This document shows positions 1-8,205 of a stretch of 10,969 nt of DNA, in pieces. The DNA lies in the NCBI GenBank assembly GCA_937926185.1, contig CALEYM010000023.1:1-10969 (forward strand), in the 5' to 3' direction. Origin of the DNA: an uncultured Bacteroidota bacterium. GTDB taxonomy: Bacteria > Bacteroidota > Bacteroidia > Chitinophagales > Saprospiraceae. The position numbers and the translations under genes are program-made. The number at the start of each line of letters is the position of its first letter. The stretch's first letter is position 1. A model generated the notes under the pieces. It searched no databases and was not told the DNA's origin. It worked only from the letters and a program-made list of their open reading frames with translations.

Positions 1-47
1 GCGGCGGAAAACCAGCGTTTTTTAAAAAATTCCCAAATCCAGATCAT
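1..47 (-). CDS. possible start of an unidentified gene running off the left edge
   Basis: An ATG on the minus strand at 47-45 opens a frame that stays open to the window edge. It gives 15 residues, MIWIWEFFKKRWFSA. The aromatic and basic content would suit a short cytoplasmic tail before a membrane anchor, but 15 residues are too few to name a family. A minus-strand TATATTTG (103-96), resembling the Bacteroidota -7 element, lies about 50 bp upstream, which favours a real divergent gene. The other upstream minus-strand ATGs that I checked (54 and 72) close quickly. The chance that so short a frame stays open by accident is high, so confidence is low. Confidence 0.3.
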   Translation of the reverse strand, partial: MIWIWEFFKKRWFSA

Positions 48-94
48 GGCGCATGTTTTAGTTGAGTACCATATCCTGTAGTTGTTTTAGCCGT

Positions 95-150
95 GCAAAT
101 ATAACACAAAAAGTTTTTATTATTAAAACAAATTTTTTGTTCTACATTTG
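95..150. promoter_or_regulatory. AT-rich spacer with two opposed -7-like elements
   Basis: Two matches to the Bacteroidota -7 consensus TAnnTTTG face away from each other. TACATTTG at 143-150 on the plus strand would serve recQ with a leader of about 70 nt. TATATTTG at 103-96 on the minus strand would serve the gene off the left edge. Neither has a clean TTG/TTTG at the usual 19-21 bp spacing; the nearest minus-strand TTTG (132-129) is 25 bp away. The divergent promoter region is therefore an inference from the -7 matches and AT richness only. Confidence 0.35.
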
Positions 151-229
151 CTACTCAAGCGGAGCAGCCAGACTCCGGCGCTCGAATCATCCTGGAATGC
201 GCCACCATTCCGCAAACATCATGTAGATT

Positions 230-2380
<2,151 letters not shown>

Positions 2381-2416
2381 TCCGCATGCCCTTGCCGAAG
2401 TATTACAACTACTTTA

Positions 2417-2454
2417 ATGCCGGCTCGAAAATCTCTGCTTATTTTCGCCGGCAT
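2417..2454. terminator. bulged hairpin after recQ, possible terminator
   Basis: An inverted repeat lies in the 94-bp gap between recQ and the next gene. The left arm ATGCCGG-CT-CGAAAAT (2417-2432) pairs with ATTTTCGCCGGCAT (2441-2454), giving 14 base pairs with a 2-nt CT bulge and an 8-nt loop. The position 37 bp past the recQ stop suits transcription termination or mRNA 3'-end protection. No U-run follows the right arm, so it is not a classical intrinsic terminator. I see no convincing promoter between it and the ATG at 2475, so read-through remains possible. Confidence 0.4.
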
Positions 2455-2474
2455 ATCTGGTAAATAATTAGCAC

Positions 2475-5400
2475 ATGCCTGTCCTCCCTGCTCTCCATCG
2501 GCGCTCCCCCTTTTTTCCTACCGTGTTTTTTAGCGTATCCCTGGTGCTGTCGGGCATATTATTCCCCACCTGTACCTCCGACGACGCGCCGGCGCGCATC
2601 CTGGTGTTTTCCAAAACGGAAGGATACCGGCATGCCAACATTCCCGCCGGCATAGCCGCGATCCGGAAGCTATGCCGCGCGAACGGCATGCTGATGGACA
2701 GCACGGAAGATGCCGCCGATTTTAACGAAAAAAACCTGCGACGCTACAACGCCGTGGTGTTTTTAAGCACTACCGGCGATGTGCTGAATCCCACCCAGGA
2801 AGCGGAATTCGAACGCTACATTCAGGCCGGGGGCGGTTTCGTGGGCATCCACGCGGCTTCCGACACCGAATACGGATGGGCGTGGTTCGGCGGACTGGTA
2901 GGCGGCTATTTCAACGGCCACCCGGCCATTCAGGATGCCCGCCTGACCGTGGAAGATCACGACCACCCTGCTACCCGGCACCTGGGCAAAGAATGGAAAC
3001 GCCGCGACGAATGGTATAATTTCCGCGACCTGAACCCGGCAGCAAAAGTACTGCTCAAAATAGACGAGAATAGTTACGATGGCGGAACCATGGGCGCCGA
3101 CCACCCCATGTCCTGGTACCACGAGTACGATGGCGGCCGCGCCTTTTACACCGCTTTGGGGCACACAGAAGAATCTTTTTCCGAACCCGATTTTCTCCAA
3201 CACATCCTTGGCGGCATCAAATACGCCGTAGGCGACCAGAAGCGCCTGAAATATGGCCAATGCCGTACGCCGGAACTACCCGATCCCACCCGCTTCGTCA
3301 AAACCGTACTGGCCAGCGAACTGACCGAGCCCATGGAATTCGATATGTTTCCCGACGGGAAGATTATCCTTATCGAACGGCGCGGCGCGATCAAGATATT
3401 TGACCCCAATACGGGCCTGATCAACATCGCCTACAAGATGCCCGTACACTCCGAACATGAGGATGGCCTGATGGGGCTGGCGCTCGACCCTAACTGGGAA
3501 AAGAATCACTGGATTTACCTGTATTATTCTCCCATCGGCAACAAGGCGGTCAATTATCTCTCCCGTTTCATCTTCGTGGCCGACACCCTCGACCGGGCCT
3601 CCGAGGTCGTGATGCTCGAAGTGGCCGTGCAACGCGAAGAATGTTGCCACACCGGCGGCTGCATCGAATTCGACGAACAGGGCCTGCTCTACCTCTCCAC
3701 GGGCGACAACACCAATCCCTTCGCCTCGGAGGGCTATGCCCCTATCGACGAACGCCCGGGTCGCGGCGCCTGGGATGCGCAAAAATCATCGGCCAATACC
3801 ATGGATCTGCGCGGCAAAATACTCCGCATCCAGCCCTTACCCGACGGCTCTTATATCTGCCCGGCCGGGAATTTGTTTACGGATAAAGATGTGCATGTGG
3901 CCGCGGCCGCCCCCGGCCCCTCCCCTGAAGGGGAGGGGAGACGTAAAGGGGGCCTCGGCGCCACGTCTCCCCTCCCCTTCAGGGGAGGGGTCGGGGGTGG
4001 GGTTGGAGAAGATGGGGTTGGTCGCCCCGAAATCTACGTCATGGGCTGCCGTAACCCTTTCCGGCTTTCCATCGACAGCCGGCGGCATCTGTTGTTCTGG
4101 GGTGAAGTAGGCCCCGATGCCGGCGAACCCGACAGCAGCCGCGGCCCGGCCGGCCACGACGAGGTGAATCGCACCCGAAGAGCCGGCTTCTTCGGCTGGC
4201 CCTATTTTGTGGGCGACAATAAAGCCTATCGCGACTATGATTTCCGGGCCAAAAAACCGGGGCCGTCCTTTGATCCGCAACACCCGATAAACGATTCGCC
4301 TAATAACAACGGCGCCCGCGAACTGCCGCCCGCCCAGCCGGCTTTTATCTGGTATCCTTACGGCAACTCGAAAGACTTCCCGCTCGTCGGCAACGGTGGC
4401 CGCAATGCCATGGCCGGACCGGTGTATTATTGCGACAAGTACCCGGAGAAAACCCGCCTGCCCGATTATTACAACGGCAAACTTATCACCTACGACTGGA
4501 TGCGCGGCTGGATGATGGCCGTTACCATCGACACAATCGGCAATTTCGGCCGCATGGAACCGATATGCGACTCCATCCGGCTCTCCCGGCCCATGGACAT
4601 GCTCGTGGATAAAAATGGCTCGATCTGGGTGCTGGAATACGGCACCCAATGGTTCTCTTCCAACCCCGACGCCCGGCTCAGCCGGATCGACTACGTGCGC
4701 GGCAACCGGCCGCCAATTCCTGTTTTACAGGCAGATAAGATAGCCGGGGCTGCCCCCTGCACAGTTGTTTTTTCTGCAAGCAAAACCAAAGATTACGACG
4801 ATGACCGACTGAAATATCAAATCGATTTTGGAGACGGCAGTCCGGTACTGGCTATTGTAAATAATAAAATCAGGGTGGTTGAGGCCGGCGCAGGCCATCG
4901 CAAAAAAACGAAAACAAACCCCGCCGACAGCCTGGTACACACTTACACGCAGCCGGGAACATACGAGGCCGTTTTAACCGTCACCGATGGCCGGGGCTCC
5001 ACGACCTCGGCCAGACAAAAAATCAGCGTGGGCAACGAACCGCCCCTGGTGCGCTGGGATTTTGACGGGAAAAACCGCAGTTTTTACGAACCGGGCACTA
5101 TTCTGAATTATCAGCTGCTGGTCAGCGACCTCGAAGACGGCAATCTGGAAAGCGGCGGTATTCTCCCGGCAGCCGTGGCTACCTCGATCGATTACCTGGA
5201 AACCGGTTTCGACATTACCCAGATTGCCCAGGGGCACCAGTCAGCAATGCAGGCAGCCGAGTACGCCCGGGGCAAAATACTGGTCGACCGCTCAGATTGT
5301 AAAACCTGCCATGCCGTGGAACGGCAGATCAACGGGCCCGCCTATCAGGCCATCGCTGCCCGGTACCGGAACAATGAATTTGCCGTGCGCGACCTGTCGA

Positions 5401-6122
5401 AAAAAGTGATCAAAGGCGGCGCCGGTAATTGGGGCCAGACAGTTATGAGCGCACACCCGCAGGTGAGCGAGGCTGATGCCGGCGAAATGGTGCGCTGGAT
5501 ACTTTCGCTCGGCGCGCCGCCAAAGCCCAAACAATCCCTGCCGGTACAAGGCGCATACGAGCTTGCTGTTCCAGCCGCCTCAACAAAGGGTAAAAAACCG
5601 GTTCCCGGTACCTTTATCTTCAACGCCACCTATAAAGACCGGGGCAGCCGCTCTCAATCTGCCCTCGACGGCAGCGAAACCATCGCGCTTCGCCCCGCCT
5701 TTCAACAGGCCGAACAAGCCGACAGCATGTCGAAAAACGTGCGTACTTACCGGCCTTTTAACGGAGATACCGTGGTGCTGAACGAATTGAAACACAATAG
5801 TTTTTTCGTGTTCCGCCACGTCGATTTGCGCGGAATTTATTCTGCCGCGATGAGCCTGGGCGGCGGCGATAAAAATTACAAGTACAGCGGGGGCAGGATC
5901 GAACTGCGCCTCGACGGGCCTGACGGGCGTTTGGTCGGTTCGGTTACCGTGCCGCCTGGCCAGGCGGCTGCCCGCATGCAATTTTCAGAACTGACCGCCG
6001 AAGTAAACCAGGCTGCCTGGCCAAAAGACGGCTCTTTTCACGATTTGTACTTTGTGGTGAAAAATGAAAAAAACCCCGCCCAGTTCGTGACGGCAGTGGA
6101 TTGGGTTCGGTTTAATCTCTAA
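2475..6122 (+). CDS. exported ThuA / PQQ sugar dehydrogenase / PKD / cytochrome c multidomain protein
   Basis: This 1215-residue exported protein probably oxidises a sugar or glycoside in the periplasm or at the cell surface and passes electrons to haem c. In order: an N-terminal hydrophobic signal (about 13-33); a ThuA-like domain (about 41-255, ILVFSKTEGYRH to the LGHTEESF region); a soluble glucose/sorbosone dehydrogenase six-bladed propeller (about 270-740), with the likely PQQ catalytic histidine in CHTGGCIEFD (H392) and the PQQ-contact pair RN in MGCRNPF (R526-N527); a PKD domain (about 745-850); a monohaem cytochrome c with CKTCH (C942, C945, H946) and probable axial Met M991; and a C-terminal beta-rich module (about 1040-1215) resembling a carbohydrate-binding (CBM6-like) domain. 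The cysteine C33 follows FPT, a poor lipobox, so lipidation is uncertain. About 44 residues (roughly 473-516) are a repeat-derived insertion. Catalytic assignments rest on motif resemblance. The true substrate is unknown. Confidence 0.93.
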   Translation: MPVLPALHRRSPFFPTVFFSVSLVLSGILFPTCTSDDAPARILVFSKTEGYRHANIPAGIAAIRKLCRANGMLMDSTEDAADFNEKNLRRYNAVVFLSTTGDVLNPTQEAEFERYIQAGGGFVGIHAASDTEYGWAWFGGLVGGYFNGHPAIQDARLTVEDHDHPATRHLGKEWKRRDEWYNFRDLNPAAKVLLKIDENSYDGGTMGADHPMSWYHEYDGGRAFYTALGHTEESFSEPDFLQHILGGIKYAVGDQKRLKYGQCRTPELPDPTRFVKTVLASELTEPMEFDMFPDGKIILIERRGAIKIFDPNTGLINIAYKMPVHSEHEDGLMGLALDPNWEKNHWIYLYYSPIGNKAVNYLSRFIFVADTLDRASEVVMLEVAVQREECCHTGGCIEFDEQGLLYLSTGDNTNPFASEGYAPIDERPGRGAWDAQKSSANTMDLRGKILRIQPLPDGSYICPAGNLFTDKDVHVAAAAPGPSPEGEGRRKGGLGATSPLPFRGGVGGGVGEDGVGRPEIYVMGCRNPFRLSIDSRRHLLFWGEVGPDAGEPDSSRGPAGHDEVNRTRRAGFFGWPYFVGDNKAYRDYDFRAKKPGPSFDPQHPINDSPNNNGARELPPAQPAFIWYPYGNSKDFPLVGNGGRNAMAGPVYYCDKYPEKTRLPDYYNGKLITYDWMRGWMMAVTIDTIGNFGRMEPICDSIRLSRPMDMLVDKNGSIWVLEYGTQWFSSNPDARLSRIDYVRGNRPPIPVLQADKIAGAAPCTVVFSASKTKDYDDDRLKYQIDFGDGSPVLAIVNNKIRVVEAGAGHRKKTKTNPADSLVHTYTQPGTYEAVLTVTDGRGSTTSARQKISVGNEPPLVRWDFDGKNRSFYEPGTILNYQLLVSDLEDGNLESGGILPAAVATSIDYLETGFDITQIAQGHQSAMQAAEYARGKILVDRSDCKTCHAVERQINGPAYQAIAARYRNNEFAVRDLSKKVIKGGAGNWGQTVMSAHPQVSEADAGEMVRWILSLGAPPKPKQSLPVQGAYELAVPAASTKGKKPVPGTFIFNATYKDRGSRSQSALDGSETIALRPAFQQAEQADSMSKNVRTYRPFNGDTVVLNELKHNSFFVFRHVDLRGIYSAAMSLGGGDKNYKYSGGRIELRLDGPDGRLVGSVTVPPGQAAARMQFSELTAEVNQAAWPKDGSFHDLYFVVKNEKNPAQFVTAVDWVRFNL
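3910..3997. repeat. nested GC-rich palindromic element inserted in frame in the dehydrogenase gene
   Basis: Two 35-nt arms, 3910-3944 and 3963-3997, are reverse complements with 34 of 35 positions matching (G3916 against T3991 is the exception). An 18-nt centre separates them. Each arm also contains its own perfect palindrome: CCCCTCCCCT, a 2-nt loop, AGGGGAGGGG (3917-3938 and 3969-3990). The element can therefore fold as one long stem or as two short hairpins. It is read through in frame as Gly/Pro/Arg-rich residues 479-508 (PSPEGEG ... SPLPFRGGVGGG) between NLFTDKD and RPEIYVMG, which look like adjacent propeller sequence. GC-rich palindromes of this type are, from memory, common dispersed repeats in Bacteroidota genomes, normally between genes. 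No transposase is encoded. Confidence 0.9.
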
Positions 6123-6253
6123 CAAACGGAAACACCGGGAATATTCCTGTTAGGCGCCAGAATGGTAAGCAGGCAGCTCTTACTATTGGTCGTCATCCGC
6201 CTGCTATTCGTCGTTCGGGCGGCCAGATACTCCGTTTTTTCTCAATAGCCCCC
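6123..6253. other. spacer between the dehydrogenase and SPFH genes
   Basis: No gene is seen here. It contains a perfect 10-bp palindrome GGAATATTCC (6138-6147) and a 7-bp inverted repeat AGCAGGC/GCCTGCT (6168-6174 and 6199-6205) with a 24-nt loop, plus a T6 run near 6235-6240. None makes a convincing terminator by itself. Confidence 0.5.
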
Positions 6254-6285
6254 TTGACAAAACGCAAAAACATCTGCTATCTTTG
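6254..6285 (+). promoter_or_regulatory. Bacteroidota-type promoter for the SPFH gene
   Basis: TTG (6254-6256), 21 bp, then TATCTTTG (6278-6285) match the Bacteroidota housekeeping sigma pattern of TTG/TTTG-N19-21-TAnnTTTG. Transcription would begin near 6291-6293, leaving an AT-rich leader of about 35 nt without a Shine-Dalgarno sequence before the ATG at 6327. This is the best promoter match in the window. Confidence 0.8.
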
Positions 6286-6289
6286 TGCT

Positions 6290-6321
6290 ATCAAATTAAT
6301 ATCATTAAAACATCAAATTAA
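6290..6321 (+). repeat. 10-bp direct repeat at the transcription start of the SPFH gene
   Basis: ATCAAATTAA occurs at 6290-6299 and again at 6312-6321, offset by 22 bp (two helical turns), between the -7 element and the start codon. The spacing and position would suit an operator, but the leader is so AT-rich that chance cannot be excluded. Confidence 0.4.
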
Positions 6322-6326
6322 ACATA

Positions 6327-7178
6327 ATGGAAAAGATCGTAAAACCTACTTCCGGCTGGACAATGCTCGCCGTTTTCCTGATACTGCTTTTCGGTGGAAT
6401 CGCTTTGATGATCATCCGGCAGTTTATCCCTGGCGGACTTGCCCTGCTCATCGCCTTCGCGCTGATACTACCCGGTTTTTTGGCTATTGAACCCAATAGT
6501 TCGCGGGTACTGAACCTGTTCGGCGCCTACATTGGATCGGTAAAAGGCAACGGTTTCTTTTATGCGAACCCGTTTTACACCAAAAAAAATATCTCGCTGC
6601 GCGCCGTTACGCTCGATGTTCCGGTGATCAAGGTGAATGACAAACAGGGCAACCCTATCATGATCGGCGCCGTGGTGGTGTATCGTGTAATGGACACTTT
6701 CAAAGCCGCCTTTGCCGTGGAGCATTACCCGGAGTTTGTTAAAATACAAAGCGAAGCCGCCGTGCGTAAACTCGCCGGTATGTACAGCTACGACAATCTG
6801 GAAGACGAAGCCGCAACCGTTACCTTGCGCACCAACTCCGACGAGGTGAACCACGAACTGGCCCGCGAGATCAGCGAACGCCTTGAAATTGCCGGTATCG
6901 AGGTCATCGAAGCCCGGATCAACCACCTGGCCTATTCCACCGAAATCGCCGGCGCCATGCTCCAGCGCCAGCAAGCCACTGCCATCGTGGCTGCCCGCAG
7001 CAAAATTGTGGAAGGCGCCGTGGGTATGGTCGAAATGGCGCTCGAACACCTCTCTGCCAAATCGATCGTTGAACTGGACGAGGAAAAAAAAGCCGCCATG
7101 GTAAGCAATCTGCTGGTGGTGCTCTGCGGCGACCGGAACGCGCAACCCGTGGTGAATACGGGGACATTGCATCAGTGA
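6327..7178 (+). CDS. SPFH (band 7) domain membrane protein
   Basis: This is a membrane-anchored scaffold protein of the SPFH (stomatin/prohibitin/flotillin/HflK) superfamily. Family members form oligomers in membrane microdomains and often guard proteases or organise complexes. The 283 residues start with two hydrophobic segments (about 11-30 and 34-54). An SPFH domain follows (about 55-215): EPNSSRVLNLFGAYIGSV, then FFYANPFYTKK, VVVYRVMD, and the helical end QRQQATAIVAARSKIVEGAV. Family proteins of this subgroup are about this size, so it appears complete. There is no catalytic motif. It has its own strong promoter (6254-6285), and the 64-residue ribbon-helix-helix gene follows 118 bp downstream on the same strand; that pairing recurs in other bacteria as I recall it. 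The cellular role is unknown. Stress response or membrane quality control is only a family-based inference. Confidence 0.92.
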   Translation: MEKIVKPTSGWTMLAVFLILLFGGIALMIIRQFIPGGLALLIAFALILPGFLAIEPNSSRVLNLFGAYIGSVKGNGFFYANPFYTKKNISLRAVTLDVPVIKVNDKQGNPIMIGAVVVYRVMDTFKAAFAVEHYPEFVKIQSEAAVRKLAGMYSYDNLEDEAATVTLRTNSDEVNHELAREISERLEIAGIEVIEARINHLAYSTEIAGAMLQRQQATAIVAARSKIVEGAVGMVEMALEHLSAKSIVELDEEKKAAMVSNLLVVLCGDRNAQPVVNTGTLHQ

Positions 7179-7187
7179 GGATAGTTA

Positions 7188-7273
7188 GGTTTATGAGGGT
7201 TTATGAAGGTTTATGAAGGTTTATCCCTAAACCCTCATAAACCTTCATAAACCCTCATAAACCCTCATAAACC
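7188..7273. repeat. 10-bp-period repeat array forming a 36-bp hairpin
   Basis: Tandem 10-bp units read GGTTTATGAR on the left (7188-7223). After a 4-nt loop TCCC (7224-7227) the same unit continues in the reverse orientation as TAAACCYTCA (7228-7263), with one further unit to 7273. The two 36-nt halves are reverse complements at 35 of 36 positions. The transcript of the SPFH-to-ribbon-helix-helix gap would fold into one long hairpin ending about 24 bp before the ATG at 7297. It may act as an attenuator, an mRNA stabiliser or a protein-binding array, or be a dispersed genome repeat. The function is not shown by the sequence. Confidence 0.9.
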
Positions 7274-7296
7274 ATTTTAAACCCGGTTCAAATAAA

Positions 7297-7491
7297 ATGG
7301 CTAGTAAAAAAAATTTTGTGCTCCGCATCGATGAAACCACCTACGAGGCGCTCGAAAAGTGGGCTGCCGATGAATTTCGCAGCGTGAACGGCCAGTTGGA
7401 ATGGATCATCGCGCTGGCGCTCCGGGAGGCCGGCCGTACGCCAAAAGAAAAAAAGTCGCGGGAATCGGGCAACAACAAAACAAGCGGTTGA
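7297..7491 (+). CDS. small ribbon-helix-helix (Arc-like) DNA-binding protein
   Basis: This 64-residue protein fits the ribbon-helix-helix fold. The beta strand is NFVLRID (about 6-12), the first helix ETTYEALEKWAADEF (13-27), and the turn plus second helix SVNGQLEWIIALALREAGR (about 29-47). A basic, probably disordered tail (PKEKKSRESGNNKTSG) follows. Such proteins dimerise and insert the paired strands into the DNA major groove, usually as local repressors. It lacks a recognisable toxin partner. Its neighbour is the SPFH gene on the same strand, 118 bp upstream, with the repeat hairpin between them. I infer that it could regulate this unit, either at the 10-bp array just in front of it or at the direct repeat near 6290-6321. 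It ends 19 bp from the convergent thioredoxin gene. Confidence 0.87.
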   Translation: MASKKNFVLRIDETTYEALEKWAADEFRSVNGQLEWIIALALREAGRTPKEKKSRESGNNKTSG

Positions 7492-7510
7492 AAACAAAAA
7501 CAAACTCCTT

Positions 7511-8023
7511 TTACTGGCCTCGGCTCTTTTTATTCGGAATCTTTTTCAATCCCGCTACAACGGCCTTTTCAAGTTCCTTATAACTCAGTTGCTTTTCAAA
7601 AAACCGTTCGTAGCCGCCATTTTTGTTCACAATAAGGGTGGCCGGGATGGAACCGGTCCATTCCTCGCTCACCAGATTGATCCACTCGTTCGGTGTACGT
7701 TCGTCCAAAAAAGCTACCTGGCTTTGCAGGTTTTTGCGTTTTACGAACGGTATGACTTTTTTGTCCACGTCGCGCCGGAAATCGGTGCTGATCAGTATGA
7801 CCTTCACTTTTTTTCCCGCATACTGGCGGTGTAGTTTTTCAAATGCCGGCAATTCCGCCACGCAGGGGGCACACCAGGTGGCCCAGAAATTGAGCACGTA
7901 CAGCGTGTCGTTTTCCACATTTTTCCAATGGGTCAGCTGTGCGGATTTAATGTACGGGATGGTTTGAGCCCCGCCGGATAAACCGGCCATCAAAAGGACA
8001 AGCAGGAAAAGTAGCTTTTTCAT
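7511..8023 (-). CDS. TlpA-like periplasmic thioredoxin-fold protein
   Basis: This exported thiol-disulfide oxidoreductase of the TlpA/ResA type probably reduces or exchanges disulfides in envelope proteins such as apocytochromes. The 170-residue form starts at MKKLLFLLVLLMAG (ATG at 8023-8021) and has a typical signal peptide ending near GGAQ (about 20). The thioredoxin motif WCAPC gives C51 and C54 inside LNFWATWCAPCVAELP, followed by the beta strand VKVILISTD and the cis-proline GSIPAT (P127). The catalytic set is complete. The same frame can be extended to an ATG at 8170, but the added 49 residues hide the signal peptide and show no conserved features, so I chose the shorter start. It is divergent from the propeller gene at 8206 and convergent with the ribbon-helix-helix gene. 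The partner protein is unknown. Confidence 0.9.
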   Translation of the reverse strand: MKKLLFLLVLLMAGLSGGAQTIPYIKSAQLTHWKNVENDTLYVLNFWATWCAPCVAELPAFEKLHRQYAGKKVKVILISTDFRRDVDKKVIPFVKRKNLQSQVAFLDERTPNEWINLVSEEWTGSIPATLIVNKNGGYERFFEKQLSYKELEKAVVAGLKKIPNKKSRGQ

Positions 8024-8205
8024 ATCAACGGCTAATAACGCATCATACGGGCAGGTGGTTGTTTCATTTAGGCAGAAACCGGCGCTCAGACAGCGATTCG
8101 TATAAAATATACCTGGATTCGGGCTAAGTAAGGGCACTATTTGACCTAAATCTGACCGGCATTTTAACAATCCGCTTTATTCTTGCGCCAAAAATTACCC
8201 TTGCC
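8024..8205. promoter_or_regulatory. divergent regulatory spacer between the thioredoxin and propeller genes
   Basis: This 182-bp gap must hold the promoters of both flanking genes. On the minus strand TATATTTT (8111-8104), within the small palindrome GTATA-AAA-TATAC (8100-8112), is a near match to TAnnTTTG and would give the thioredoxin gene a leader of about 70 nt. On the plus strand TATTCTTG (8178-8185) is one base off the consensus and would give a very short leader to the ATG at 8206. TGACC occurs twice 11 bp apart (8142-8146 and 8153-8157), a possible one-face operator. No -33 element is convincing. Confidence 0.35.

Noticed and set aside
3837..4649. 270-residue minus-strand open frame across the dehydrogenase gene
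   Set aside because: It is the shadow of conserved propeller sequence. Its apparent SPEGEG/PLPFRGG segment is only the palindrome read from the other strand.
6168..6205. AGCAGGC/GCCTGCT inverted repeat as terminator of the dehydrogenase gene
   Set aside because: It has only 7 bp, a 24-nt loop and no adjacent U-run, so it is too weak to call.
6254..6490. 78-residue frame from TTG overlapping the SPFH start
   Set aside because: It begins inside the promoter -33 element and runs out of frame through the SPFH gene.
7188..7273. CRISPR-like array
   Set aside because: The units are 10 bp with no spacers and reverse orientation in the middle, so it is a tandem inverted repeat and not a CRISPR array.
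8024..8170. N-terminal extension of the thioredoxin protein to an ATG at 8170
   Set aside because: It would bury a clear signal peptide behind 49 residues without conserved features. The ATG at 8023 is the better start.
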